A stretch of DNA of 64,000 bases, taken from contig NZ_CP007128.1 in the NCBI RefSeq assembly GCF_000522985.1, positions 3,952,220-4,016,219 on the forward strand. Reading direction: 5' to 3'. Shown here in pieces: positions 24,335 to 32,667 of the stretch. The translations under genes and the position numbers were made by a program. Source of the DNA: Gemmatirosa kalamazoonensis. Lineage in GTDB: Bacteria > Gemmatimonadota > Gemmatimonadetes > Gemmatimonadales > Gemmatimonadaceae. The notes below the pieces were generated by a model. The model saw only the letters and a list, made by a program, of their open reading frames with translations, made no database searches and had not been told where the DNA came from. Position 1 is the stretch's first letter; each line of letters starts with the position of its first letter.

Positions 24335-25936
24335 TCAGCGTGCAAAGTCCACCGCCCGCGTCTCTCGGATCACCACGACCTTGATCTGCCCCGGATACTG
24401 CAGCTCGGCCTCGATGCGGCGGGCGATCTCCTCGCTCAGCGCCGTCATGCGCACGTCGTCCACCTCCTCGGGCGTGACGACGACGCGCACCTCGCGACCG
24501 GCCTGGATCGCGAAGACGCGATCTACACCGCGATAGCTCGATGCGATCCGCTCCAGCCCCTCGAGGCGCTTCACGTACGTCTCGAACGCCTCGCGCCGCG
24601 CGCCGGGCCGCGAGCCGCTGATCGCGTCGGCCGCCTGCACGAGCACGGAGATCTCGCTCTCGTGCGGCACGTCGTCGTGGTGCGCGGCGATCGCGTTCAC
24701 GACGAGCGGGTGCTCGCCGTACTTCGTCGCCACCTCTACGCCGAGCTGCACGTGCGTGCCCTCGTGCTCGTGCGTGAGCACCTTGCCGACGTCGTGCAGC
24801 AGCGCGCCGCGCTTCGCCATCGGCACGTCGAGGCCGAGCTCCGCGGCCATGATGCCGGCGAGCCACGCGACCTCCTTCGAGTGCTGCAGGATGTTCTGCC
24901 CGTAGCTCGTGCGCCACTTCATGCGCCCGATGAGGCGGATCAGCTCCGGGTGCAGTCCGTTGACGCCGGTCTCGTACGCCGCCTGCTCGCCGACCTCGAG
25001 GATGTTCTGGTCGACTTCCTTCTTCGCCTTGTTGACGACCTCCTCGATGCGCCCGGGATGGATGCGCCCGTCGGCGACGAGCTTCTCCAGCGCGAGCCGC
25101 GCCACCTCGCGGCGCACCGGGTCGAAGCACGACACGACGACGGTGTCCGGCGTGTCGTCGATGATGACGTCGACACCCGTCGCGAGCTCGAACGCGCGGA
25201 TGTTGCGCCCCTCGCGGCCGATGATGCGGCCCTTCATCTCGTCGTTCGGCAGCGACACGGCGGACACCGTCGTCTCGGCCGTGTGCTCGGCGGCGATGCG
25301 CTGCACGGCGAGCGCGACGATCTTCTTCGCCTCGCGCTCGGCGTTGCGGCGCGCCGACTCCCGGATCTCGCGGATGCGGCTCGCCGCGTCGGCCTGCGCG
25401 GCCTCCTCGATGCGGCGCATCAGCTCGTTCTTCGCCTCCTGCGCGGAGAGCCCCGCGAGCTCCTCGAGCCGTCGCGTCGCCTCGCCCTCGAGGCGATCGA
25501 CCTCGCCCTGGCGCTCCTCGACGGTCTTCTCGCGTCGACCGAGCTCGCTCGCCCGACGGCCGAGCTCGCGGTCGCGCTGATCGAGCGTCTCGCTCTTGCG
25601 ATCGAGCTGCGTCTCGCGCTCCTGCAGGCGGCGCTCCTCGCGCTCGACCTCCTCGCGGCGGCGGCGCACCTCCCCTTCCTGCGTCTCGCGCAGGCGGAGC
25701 AGCTCTTCCTTGCCGCTGACGACGGCGCTCTTGCGGAGTCCCTCGGCGTCGCGCTCGGCCTCGGACCGGATGCGCTGGGCGGACTCCTCGGCGGAGGCCT
25801 TCGCGGCGCGCTGCCGCTCGAGCTCCTCCGTCCGACCCACCTTCACCCCGGAGCCCCGGCCCACCGCAAACGCCGCCACCCCGACGACGACACAAGCGAG
25901 AAGTCCCAGCAGAGCCGGGATCAGTTGTGAACTCAT
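24335..25936 (-). CDS. rny: Ribonuclease Y
   Basis: Membrane-anchored endoribonuclease that starts mRNA decay. It is 533 aa. One N-terminal transmembrane helix (residues 4-24, [19 protein letters not shown]) is followed by a very long charged coiled coil (about 35-195). Next come a KH domain ([20 protein letters not shown]) and an HD domain with the metal-binding pair in [13 protein letters not shown] and the AHHDD segment. The ATG at 25936 is chosen because the transmembrane helix starts right after it. It is separated from zapA by a 229-bp gap, a neighbourhood also seen in other phyla. Confidence 0.94.
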   Translation of the reverse strand: MSSQLIPALLGLLACVVVGVAAFAVGRGSGVKVGRTEELERQRAAKASAEESAQRIRSEAERDAEGLRKSAVVSGKEELLRLRETQEGEVRRRREEVEREERRLQERETQLDRKSETLDQRDRELGRRASELGRREKTVEERQGEVDRLEGEATRRLEELAGLSAQEAKNELMRRIEEAAQADAASRIREIRESARRNAEREAKKIVALAVQRIAAEHTAETTVSAVSLPNDEMKGRIIGREGRNIRAFELATGVDVIIDDTPDTVVVSCFDPVRREVARLALEKLVADGRIHPGRIEEVVNKAKKEVDQNILEVGEQAAYETGVNGLHPELIRLIGRMKWRTSYGQNILQHSKEVAWLAGIMAAELGLDVPMAKRGALLHDVGKVLTHEHEGTHVQLGVEVATKYGEHPLVVNAIAAHHDDVPHESEISVLVQAADAISGSRPGARREAFETYVKRLEGLERIASSYRGVDRVFAIQAGREVRVVVTPEEVDDVRMTALSEEIARRIEAELQYPGQIKVVVIRETRAVDFAR

Positions 25937-26140
25937 GTCGGATCTATGCTCCACCGCGACGCACGCAGCGCGCGGACCGAGGAAGGACGGGCTCCCGACG
26001 GACGGATCCGACAAGGACCGCGGGGCTCGGTGCTGGCCACGCGCGATTCCCGGTCGGAGCGCCTAACTGCAATCCGCGCTTGCACCTACGGGACAGCGAG
26101 CACCGCCGGCAAAGCTACCGCGCAGTGTGTCGGCGCGCAA

Positions 26141-26162
26141 CGGCGGCCGGCCGAGGCCGCCG
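26141..26162 (-). terminator. Hairpin after zapA
   Basis: CGGCGGCC/GGCCGCCG (26141-26148 with 26155-26162) with a 6-base loop, three bases past the zapA stop on the minus strand. It is probably the end of the infC-to-zapA transcript. The rest of the 229-bp gap to rny holds a GCCTAAC motif (26060-26066) but no promoter I can defend. Confidence 0.5.
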
Positions 26163-26165
26163 GTC

Positions 26166-26498
26166 CTAGACCGCGTCGGTCCGCTTCACTGGCGGCAGCC
26201 AGCGCTTCACCTCGGCGCTCAGCTCCTGCATCGACTGCGTCATCCGCTCGGCGTCAGCGCGCGCCCGGAACAGCTCGTCCGTGATCTGCAGCGCCGCCAG
26301 GATCGCCGCCTTGTGCGTCTCCACCACCGAACCCGTGGCGAGCACCCGCCGGATGATGCCGTCCACGTGCGCCGCGACCTCGCGAGTGTGCGCGGCGCTC
26401 GCCTCGGTTCGGATCATGTAGTCGTCCCCGAGGATCGAGACGCGCACCGAGTTGCGCCGCTCGCCGCCGGCCGCGCCGGCTTCACCGTCAGCGCTCAC
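26166..26498 (-). CDS. zapA: Cell division protein ZapA
   Basis: Small FtsZ-ring-associated protein that bundles FtsZ filaments. It is 110 aa. The N-terminal globular part has NSVRVSILGDDYMIRTEAS, followed by HTREVAAHVDGIIRRVL. The family-typical helix is THKAAILAALQITDELFRARADAE, and the C-terminus is a coiled coil. The GTG at 26498 follows a strong GGAGGAG ribosome-binding site and overlaps the preceding coiled-coil gene by 11 bases. Confidence 0.88.
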   Translation of the reverse strand: MSADGEAGAAGGERRNSVRVSILGDDYMIRTEASAAHTREVAAHVDGIIRRVLATGSVVETHKAAILAALQITDELFRARADAERMTQSMQELSAEVKRWLPPVKRTDAV

Positions 26499-26775
26499 CC
26501 GCTCCTCCCTCCTGCTGCCGCAGGAACCGCAGTCGCTCGGCCATCTGCCTGGTCCGCTCGGCCGCATCGTCGAGGCGGGCGCGCAGCTCGCCGTTCTCCC
26601 GCTCCAGCTCGGCCAGCCGCGAGGCCAGCGACTCGCGCGTCGGCGCGGTGTCGCCGTGGCCGGTGTGCTCCATCGCGTCCCGCCACCGTCGCTCGGCCTC
26701 GAGCGCCCGCCGACGGAAGAACGCCAGCTCCTCGCCCAGGCTGCGGACGAGGCGTTCCAGCTCCGAGAAGGCCAT
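26488..26775 (-). CDS. Small coiled-coil protein (possible ZapB-like partner)
   Basis: It is 95 aa and nearly all coiled coil: a first helix MAFSELERLVRSLGEELAFF, a polar break (HTGHGDTAPTRES), then a heptad-rich helix LASRLAELERENGELRARL to the end. I chose the ATG at 26775, one base after the pheT stop, rather than an upstream in-frame ATG inside pheT. Family assignment is not possible from sequence alone. The position directly before zapA and the ZapB-like size and architecture make a divisome coiled-coil role plausible (inference). Confidence 0.65.
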   Translation of the reverse strand: MAFSELERLVRSLGEELAFFRRRALEAERRWRDAMEHTGHGDTAPTRESLASRLAELERENGELRARLDDAAERTRQMAERLRFLRQQEGGAGER

Positions 26776-26776
26776 C

Positions 26777-29230
26777 TCAGGACGCGCGTTGCCGGACACC
26801 GAGCTCCCCCTCGAGTGCGCGGAGCAGCTTCGTGCGCCGCCCCTCGACTTCCTTGTCGCGCAGCGTGCGCTGCGGGTCGCGCAGCGTCAGCCGCCACGCG
26901 AGGCTTCGGGTCCCCGCCGGGACGTCCCCGCCCCGGAACACGTCGAACAGCACGAGCTGCTCGAGCAGCTCGCCGACCGCGACGCGGATGACCTCCTCCA
27001 CGCGGCTCGCCGGCGTCGCGTCCGGTACCAGCAGCGCGAGGTCGAACACCACCGCGGGCGTCGTCGGCAGCTCGCGATACTGGACGTGCGACACGCGCGC
27101 GATCGGCGGCACCGAGCCCCAGGCGTTCGATCCCGGCTCGGCCACGACGGCCGACTGCACGCGCATCAATTCGAGCTCCACACCGAACGGCTGCGCCGCC
27201 CAGGGCGGCAGGTCGAGGCGCACGCGCCGCACCGTGCCGCGCGACTCGCCGTCGACGTCGATGCGCCACAGCACGTCGTCCTCGCCGACCGGCACGAGGT
27301 CCACACGGTGTCCCGGATGGCCCGCCGCGGCGACGCGCTCCGCGATCGCCTTCGCGTCCCACTCGTCGAACGCCGGCGGGTGCGGCTCGGAGAAGTGCAC
27401 CGGCCGCCGCGCGCCCATGATCAGGACCCCGACGTGCATCCGCTCGTCGGGGAGGGACGGGTGCACGCTTTCGTCGGGCCGCTCGCCGTGCGGGCGGAAG
27501 ACATGGCCGATCTCGAACAGCCGCACGTCGCCGTGCATGCGCGCGAGATTGTGCTCGGCACGCCGCGCGAGCGTCTCGAGCACCTCGCGCCGCAGGTGCG
27601 GCTCGTCCTCGGCGAGCGGGTTCTGCACGCGCACGTGGGCGTCGTCGCCCGCCACGAACGGCAGCGGACGCGCCTCGAGCAGACCCGCGCCGACGAGCTC
27701 CGCGCGCACGCGGTCGGCGAGCAGGAACATCGGATCGTCGGGCACGCGCCCCGGACGGAACGGCCGGATCTCGGTCGGCAGCGCGTCGAAGCCGACGAGG
27801 CGCGCGACCTCCTCGATCAGATCCGCCTCGCGCTCCACGTCCTGTCGCCACGTGGGCGGCGACACCGTCCACGCGCCCTCTCCGCTGCGCGCGACGTCGA
27901 AGCCGATCGCGCGCAGCAACCGCTCCACGTCGGCGTCGGCGACCGGGGCGCCGAGCACGCGCGCGAGGCGCGCGGCACGCAGCGGCACCGCCGGCAGCGC
28001 ACCGGGTGCGCGCCCGACGTCGATGACTCCCTCCACCGCCCCGCCGGCGAGCGACACGATCAGCCCGGCGCCCGCCGCGAGCAGCTCCAGCGTCGCGGCG
28101 CGGTCGACGCCGCGCTCGAAGCGATAGCTCGCGTCGGTCGAGACGTTCGCGAGCATGCGTCCGCGGCGCACGCGCCGCGGATCGAAGTACGCGACCTCCA
28201 GCAGCACGTCGGTCGTGCCCTCGGAGACCTCGGAGCCCTGCCCGCCGATGACGCCGGCGATCGCCTCCGCGCGCTCGGCGCCGGCGATCGCGAGCACGTC
28301 CGGCGACAGCGCCCGCTCGACGCCGTCGAGCGTGACGAGCTTCTCGCCGGCGCGCGCGCGCCGCACGACGACGCGGTCGCCGAGCTTCGCGAGGTCGAAC
28401 GCGTGCATCGGCTGGCCGAGGCCGTGGAGGCAGTAGTTCGTCGCGTCGACCACGTTGTTGATCGAGCGCGCGCCGACGGCCGCGAGGCGCTGGACGAGCC
28501 ACTCCGGGCTCGGGCCGACGCGCACGCCGCGAATCACCGCCGCGCAGTAACGCGGGCACCCCTCGGTGTCATCGATGCGCACCGTGACGCCAGCGGCCGA
28601 CGCCTCCTTCGGGTCGCGCGCGGCGCTCGCTACGTCGGCGTGGCGCCCGAGCTCCGGCGGGTCGACGATCGCGACGCCGGTGAGCGCCGCGACCTCGCGC
28701 GCGACGCCTCGCTGCGACAGCAGGTCCGGCCTGTTAGGCAGCACGTCGAGGTCGAGGCGCGTGTCGCCCGTGGGCAGCACGTCGACGAGCGGCGTCCCGG
28801 GCGCCGCCTCGGTCGCCAGCTCGAGGATGCCCTCGTGGTCCTCGCCGAGCCCGAGCTCCATCGCGGAGCACAGCATGCCGGCCGACGTGAAGCCGCGGAT
28901 CTTCCGCCGCTCGATCGTGATGCCGCCCTTGCCCGGGATCACCGTGCCGACGCGCGCGAGCGGGTACTTCGCACCGACCGCCACGTTAGGCGCGCCGCAC
29001 ACGACCTCCAGCAGCTGACCGCTGCCGTCGTCCACCCGATTGAACGACAGTCGCGTCTCCGGGATCCGCTCGCTGTGCACCACCTGACCGACGACGAACG
29101 GGGCGAGATCCGAGCGCAGCGACTCGAGGCCGTCGAGCGTGGCCACGTGTGCGCTCAGCAGCTCGCCGAGCTGCTTCGGCGTGAGCGTGTGCGGGACGAA
29201 GGCGCGAACCCAGTCGTACGAGACGTTCAT
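26777..29230 (-). CDS. pheT: Phenylalanyl-tRNA synthetase beta subunit
   Basis: Beta subunit of the (alphabeta)2 enzyme that charges tRNA-Phe. It is 817 aa. In order: MNVSYDWVRAFVP start, EMAP/tRNA-binding-like domain (VVGQVVHSERIPETRLS, CGAPNVAVGAKYPLA), and the B3/4 editing domain (NNVVDATNYCLHGLGQPMHAFD). These are followed by B5 (TDASYRFERGVDRAATLELL), the catalytic-like core, and the anticodon-binding FDX-ACB domain at the end (VFDLALLVPDATPASRVEEVI). The ATG at 29230 overlaps the pheS stop by one base (TGATG). It contains two octamer copies (28733 and 28985). Confidence 0.96.
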   Translation of the reverse strand: MNVSYDWVRAFVPHTLTPKQLGELLSAHVATLDGLESLRSDLAPFVVGQVVHSERIPETRLSFNRVDDGSGQLLEVVCGAPNVAVGAKYPLARVGTVIPGKGGITIERRKIRGFTSAGMLCSAMELGLGEDHEGILELATEAAPGTPLVDVLPTGDTRLDLDVLPNRPDLLSQRGVAREVAALTGVAIVDPPELGRHADVASAARDPKEASAAGVTVRIDDTEGCPRYCAAVIRGVRVGPSPEWLVQRLAAVGARSINNVVDATNYCLHGLGQPMHAFDLAKLGDRVVVRRARAGEKLVTLDGVERALSPDVLAIAGAERAEAIAGVIGGQGSEVSEGTTDVLLEVAYFDPRRVRRGRMLANVSTDASYRFERGVDRAATLELLAAGAGLIVSLAGGAVEGVIDVGRAPGALPAVPLRAARLARVLGAPVADADVERLLRAIGFDVARSGEGAWTVSPPTWRQDVEREADLIEEVARLVGFDALPTEIRPFRPGRVPDDPMFLLADRVRAELVGAGLLEARPLPFVAGDDAHVRVQNPLAEDEPHLRREVLETLARRAEHNLARMHGDVRLFEIGHVFRPHGERPDESVHPSLPDERMHVGVLIMGARRPVHFSEPHPPAFDEWDAKAIAERVAAAGHPGHRVDLVPVGEDDVLWRIDVDGESRGTVRRVRLDLPPWAAQPFGVELELMRVQSAVVAEPGSNAWGSVPPIARVSHVQYRELPTTPAVVFDLALLVPDATPASRVEEVIRVAVGELLEQLVLFDVFRGGDVPAGTRSLAWRLTLRDPQRTLRDKEVEGRRTKLLRALEGELGVRQRAS

Positions 29231-30258
29231 CAGGCGAACTGCTCCAGGAAGCGGACGTCGGAATCGTACAGCAGTCGAATGTCGGGAAGCCCGAAGCGCA
29301 GCATGGCGATGCGTCCGGGCCCCATGCCGAACGCCCAGCCGGTGTAGCGCTCGCTGTCGACGCCGGCCGCCTCGAGCACCGCGGGGTGCACCATGCCCGA
29401 GCCGAGGATCTCCATCCAGCCGGTACCCTTGCAGCCCGCGCAGCCGCTGCCGCCGCACAGCAGACACTGCACGTCCATCTCCGCCGACGGCTCGGTGAAC
29501 GGAAAGAAGCTCGGGCGGAAGCGCGTCACCGCGCTGCCGAAGAAGCGGCGTGCGAACTCGGAGAGCGTCGACTTGAGGTCGACGAACGAGATCCCCTCGT
29601 CGACGGCGAGCCCCTCGATCTGCATGAACGCCGGCGCGTGCGACGGATCGAAGAAGTCGCGCCGGTACACGTTGCCGGGAATGAGCACGCGCACCGGGGG
29701 CTCGAAGCGCTGCAGCGTGCGCGTCTGCACCGGCGACGTGTGCGTGCGCAGCAGCGCGTCCTGGCCGAGGTAGAGCGTGTCGTGCAGCTCCATGGCCGGA
29801 TGGTCGGCCGGGAAGTTGAGCGACCCGAAGTTGTACCACGGCGTCTCCGCCTCCGGCCCCGCCGCGACGGTGAACCCGAGCTCGCGGAAGATGCCGACGA
29901 TCTCGTCGACGACCTGGGTGACGGGATGTCGCGCGCCGCGCCACGCCTCGCGCGCCGGGAGCGAGAGGTCGACGCGCTCGCCGGCGCCCTTCGCCGCCGC
30001 CTGCCGCTGCTGGAACTCGGCGAGCGCGGGATCGATGACCGCGGTCTTGAGGTGATTGAACGCCTGGCCGGCGTCGCGCCGGTTGTCGTGCGGGAGCTTG
30101 CCGAGCGCACGCTGCAGCGCCGTGAGGCGATCGGCGATCGCGGCGTTCAAGCGGCCTTTGACGGCGTCGAGACGCTCTCCCGGATCGGCGGCGCCAAGGA
30201 TGTCGCGGGCTTCCTCTCCGATCCGTCGTGCTTCCGTCGTGAATTCGTCGAGCGTCAT
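29230..30258 (-). CDS. pheS: Phenylalanyl-tRNA synthetase alpha subunit
   Basis: Catalytic subunit. It is 342 aa, normal. A helical N-terminal coiled coil (1-90) leads to class II motifs: GARHPVTQVVDEIVGIFRELGF, then the motif-2 region GNVYRRDFFDPSHAPAFMQIEGLAVDEG, and motif 3 GWAFGMGPGRIAMLRFG near the end. CLLCGGSGCAGCKGTGW is a cysteine-rich loop of the bacterial type. The ATG at 30258 follows an 85-bp gap with a hairpin after rplT. It is part of the infC-rpmI-rplT-pheST arrangement. Confidence 0.96.
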   Translation of the reverse strand: MTLDEFTTEARRIGEEARDILGAADPGERLDAVKGRLNAAIADRLTALQRALGKLPHDNRRDAGQAFNHLKTAVIDPALAEFQQRQAAAKGAGERVDLSLPAREAWRGARHPVTQVVDEIVGIFRELGFTVAAGPEAETPWYNFGSLNFPADHPAMELHDTLYLGQDALLRTHTSPVQTRTLQRFEPPVRVLIPGNVYRRDFFDPSHAPAFMQIEGLAVDEGISFVDLKSTLSEFARRFFGSAVTRFRPSFFPFTEPSAEMDVQCLLCGGSGCAGCKGTGWMEILGSGMVHPAVLEAAGVDSERYTGWAFGMGPGRIAMLRFGLPDIRLLYDSDVRFLEQFA

Positions 30259-30282
30259 ACGAACAGGGATGGCAGAAACGCC

Positions 30283-30325
30283 GCGCGGCGGCAGCGGACC
30301 GGGTAAGGTCGCACTGCCGCCGCGC
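30283..30325 (-). terminator. Hairpin between rplT and pheS (terminator or attenuator)
   Basis: A 12-bp perfect stem (30283-30294 with 30314-30325) and a 19-base loop, followed on the minus strand by GTTTCTG. It lies after the rplT stop and 25 bases before the pheS start. pheST is controlled by attenuation in some bacteria; here I see no Phe-rich leader peptide, so partial termination is the simpler reading. Confidence 0.5.
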
Positions 30326-30343
30326 AGATGGTAGACCGAGCGA

Positions 30344-30718
30344 TCAGGCCGCCGAGACGTCGTTGTCGCGCGCGGTGCGCACCTGGTCGGCGATCGCGCC
30401 GAACGCCTGCGGATCGCGCACGGCGATGTCCGCGAGCACCTTCCGGTCGATCTCGATGCCGGCCTTCTTCAGCCCGTCGATGAACGTGCTGTAGTTCATG
30501 CCGTGCTGGTTCGCCGCGGCGTTGATGCGGATGATCCAGAGGCGGCGGAACTCACGCTTCTTGTTCTTGCGGTCGCGGTAGGCGTAGCGCCAGCCGCGCT
30601 CCACCGTCTCCTTGGCCGCCTTCCAGAGCTTGGACCGGCCGCCGTACGCACCCTTGGCGGCTTCCATCACCTGCTTCTTGCGCTTCAGGCGCGTGACGTT
30701 CGAGCGAGCGCGAGGCAT
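30344..30718 (-). CDS. rplT: 50S ribosomal protein L20
   Basis: Early-assembly 23S rRNA-binding protein, and in many bacteria a repressor of its own operon. It is 124 aa. The N-terminal basic stretch [33 protein letters not shown] and [19 protein letters not shown] match L20 throughout. A GGGAGGAAT ribosome-binding site precedes the ATG at 30718. It is 16 bases downstream of rpmI. Confidence 0.97.
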   Translation of the reverse strand: MPRARSNVTRLKRKKQVMEAAKGAYGGRSKLWKAAKETVERGWRYAYRDRKNKKREFRRLWIIRINAAANQHGMNYSTFIDGLKKAGIEIDRKVLADIAVRDPQAFGAIADQVRTARDNDVSAA

Positions 30719-30734
30719 AGTCGATTCCTCCCGG

Positions 30735-30932
30735 TTATGCCTGGATCAGGCGCTTGAGAACCTTGGCCTCGCCGTTCGTCCCCACCGTCGTGTTGCGGCG
30801 GAGATTGCGCTTCCGCTTCGGCGACATCTTGGTCAGGATGTGGCTCTTGTAGGCCTTCGCACGCTTCACCTTCCCGGTACCAGTCACCGAGAAGCGCTTC
30901 GCGGCGCCCTTGTGGGTCTTCATCTTCGGCAT
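30735..30932 (-). CDS. rpmI: 50S ribosomal protein L35
   Basis: A 65-aa basic protein of the large subunit. [36 protein letters not shown] and the ending VLKRLIQA are typical of L35. It sits between infC and rplT in the standard order. A GGGAGCGG stretch precedes the ATG at 30932. Confidence 0.97.
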   Translation of the reverse strand: MPKMKTHKGAAKRFSVTGTGKVKRAKAYKSHILTKMSPKRKRNLRRNTTVGTNGEAKVLKRLIQA

Positions 30933-30948
30933 ACGTGCACCCGCTCCC

Positions 30949-31467
30949 TTAAGACTTCGGGGTGAGAATCATGGTCATGGCCTTGCCTTCGAGCCGGGCA
31001 TCGGCCTCGATCTTGGCGAGGTCCTGCAGCTCCTGCGCGACGCGATCGACGACCTGCTTCCCGAGCTCGGGGTGCGAGATCTGACGGCCGCGGAACATCA
31101 GGGTGACCTTGACCTTGTTGCCTTCCTCGAGGAACCGCCGAGCGTGACGCGTCTTGGTCTCGAAGTCGTGCTCGTCGATGCCAGGTCGGAACTTCACTTC
31201 CTTGAGCTGGATGACGTGCTGCTTCTTCTTGGCCTGCCGCGCCTGCTTCGCCTGCTCGAACTTGAACTTCCCGTAGTCCATGATGCGGGCGACGGGCGGG
31301 CGAGCCATGGGGGCGACCTCCACGAGGTCGAGTCCCTGCTCTTCGGCGATGGCGAGGGCCCGCTCGACTTCGAGAATGCCGAGCTGGCTACCGTCGGAAC
31401 CGATGACCCGGATCGGGCTGATCCGGATCTGCCGATTGACGCGGACGCGCTTGGTCGAGTCCTGAAT
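30949..31467 (-). CDS. infC: Translation initiation factor IF-3 (probable AUU start)
   Basis: Binds the 30S subunit, checks start-codon pairing and blocks early 50S joining. It is 172 aa from the start I favour. The N-domain is [22 protein letters not shown], with [20 protein letters not shown] at the linker and [21 protein letters not shown] leading the C-domain. No ATG, and no GTG with a ribosome-binding site, lies before the conserved region. At 31467 ATT ([12 protein letters not shown]) is preceded at proper distance by GAGGAA. An AUU start is the known basis of IF-3 autoregulation in Escherichia coli. A TTG 33 bases upstream is the alternative. A ~200-nt leader precedes the gene. Confidence 0.92.
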   Translation of the reverse strand: MQDSTKRVRVNRQIRISPIRVIGSDGSQLGILEVERALAIAEEQGLDLVEVAPMARPPVARIMDYGKFKFEQAKQARQAKKKQHVIQLKEVKFRPGIDEHDFETKTRHARRFLEEGNKVKVTLMFRGRQISHPELGKQVVDRVAQELQDLAKIEADARLEGKAMTMILTPKS

Positions 31468-31673
31468 GGCTGGAGTTCCTCGAGAAGGTGACAAGAAAAG
31501 CGCGGCCTCCCTTGGGAGCCCGCGCGGCGCACGCGCGCCGCGCCGAGGCCTCCGGCCACCGGCTGACACGCGTCGAACTTCGGGACTCCTGCAGCACCTG
31601 CACCCGTTGCGTCGGGCGAGGGCCAGAGGGTGGGGGCACGACAGGCGCCCCGCTTCGCTGGTTGTGAGGCGGA
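31468..31673 (-). promoter_or_regulatory. Structured leader of the infC-rpmI-rplT operon
   Basis: From the predicted start near 31667 to the infC start is about 200 nt of untranslated RNA. It holds a perfect 9-bp hairpin (GCGCGGCGC at 31522-31530 with GCGCCGCGC at 31535-31543) and a weaker one beside it (31504-31520). Leaders of this operon bind L20 in several phyla. I cannot align this one to a known L20 leader class, so regulation is inferred from length and position. Confidence 0.45.
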
Positions 31674-31702
31674 AACCTAGTCAGGGCAAGAGCATAGGTC
31701 AA
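31674..31702 (-). promoter_or_regulatory. Predicted infC operon promoter
   Basis: On the minus strand TTGACC (31702-31697), 17 bases, TAGGTT (31679-31674). It lies in the gap between the MBL-hydrolase stop and infC, the only place a promoter for this ribosomal operon can be. Confidence 0.6.
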
Positions 31703-31722
31703 CCGCCGAGTGCGTCGCGCCG

Positions 31723-32667
31723 TCAGATGACCGGCTGCACCCGCCCGGTCTCCGGCCCGGCGCCGCTCGGATGCTTCACCTTGTCGCCGAGGACGGAGAC
31801 CAGGCCGTAGGCCTTGCCGTCGTGGGCGACGCGGTCCCACGCGACGTTCGCGTCGTGCTCGAACACGAGCAGCCAACCCTCTTCCCTGGCGCGTCTTAGG
31901 AGCCACCGCTTGCTCTCCAGCGTGACCAGCGGCTCGACGTCGTAGCCCATGATCCACGGGAGCGGCAGGTGGGCCGCGGTCGGGCACACGTCGCCGAGGA
32001 AGCAGGCCACCTCGCCGTCGCTCTCGATCAGGACGCTCTGGTGGAACGGCGTATGGCCGGGCGTCGGGAGCGTCACGATGCCCGGGAGCAGCTCCACCTC
32101 GCCGACCACCTCGTCGATCACGCCGGCGTCGACGAGCGGCTGGAAGTTCGGCGCGAGGTAGCTGGCCGCCGTCCGCTCGTTGGTCTTCGTCGCGTAGTGC
32201 AGCTCCCCATTCTGGACCACGTAGCGCGCGCTCGGGAACGACGGCCGGACGGCGCCGCTCTCGTCGCGGTACGTGTTGCCGCCGGCGTGGTCGAAGTGGA
32301 GGTGCGTGTTCACCACGAGCCCCACGTCCTCCGGGCGCATGCCGAGCTGGGTGAGCCCGTCCTCGAGCAGCGTGCGGCCGTTCGCGCCGGCGTTCTCGAC
32401 GCCGTAGATCTCGTGGAACTTGGCGTCCTCCTTGTTCCCCGCGCCGGTATCGATGAGGACGAGCCCCTGCGGGTGCTCGATGACCAGGCACCGCATGCCG
32501 AGCTGGATGCGGTTGCGCTCGTCCGGCGCGATGCGCCGCTCCCAGAGCGGCTTCGGGACGACGCCGAACATCGCGCCGCCGTCCAGGCGCTGGCCGCCGG
32601 CCTGGATCGCGTGGATGGTGAGGCGGCCCAACCGGCGCGTCTCGACCAGCGGCGTCGGAGCGGTCAT
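31723..32667 (-). CDS. MBL-fold metallo-hydrolase
   Basis: It is 314 aa. Metallo-beta-lactamase fold with the zinc motif VVNTHLHFDHAGG (HxHxDH) near residue 130, an earlier LVIEHPQGLVLIDTGAGN, then TLPTPGHTPFHQSVLIE (third metal-site His), VACFLGDVCPTAAHL (Asp ligand) and FEHDANVAWDRV. The overall pattern is that of quorum-quenching-lactonase-like or uncharacterised hydrolases. The substrate cannot be read from sequence, and there is no signal peptide. The ATG at 32667 overlaps the exonuclease stop by four bases (ATGA), so the two are translated together; a functional link is not evident. Confidence 0.8.
   Translation of the reverse strand: MTAPTPLVETRRLGRLTIHAIQAGGQRLDGGAMFGVVPKPLWERRIAPDERNRIQLGMRCLVIEHPQGLVLIDTGAGNKEDAKFHEIYGVENAGANGRTLLEDGLTQLGMRPEDVGLVVNTHLHFDHAGGNTYRDESGAVRPSFPSARYVVQNGELHYATKTNERTAASYLAPNFQPLVDAGVIDEVVGEVELLPGIVTLPTPGHTPFHQSVLIESDGEVACFLGDVCPTAAHLPLPWIMGYDVEPLVTLESKRWLLRRAREEGWLLVFEHDANVAWDRVAHDGKAYGLVSVLGDKVKHPSGAGPETGRVQPVI

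Noticed and set aside
26060-26066. Motif orientation bias as in Chi or KOPS
   Set aside because: The two orientations occur 19 and 13 times along one arm, too even for a polar motif within this window.
25937-26165. 6S RNA gene between zapA and rny
   Set aside because: This is a common site for 6S RNA, but I could not find the long closing stem and central bubble. A covariance-model search would decide.
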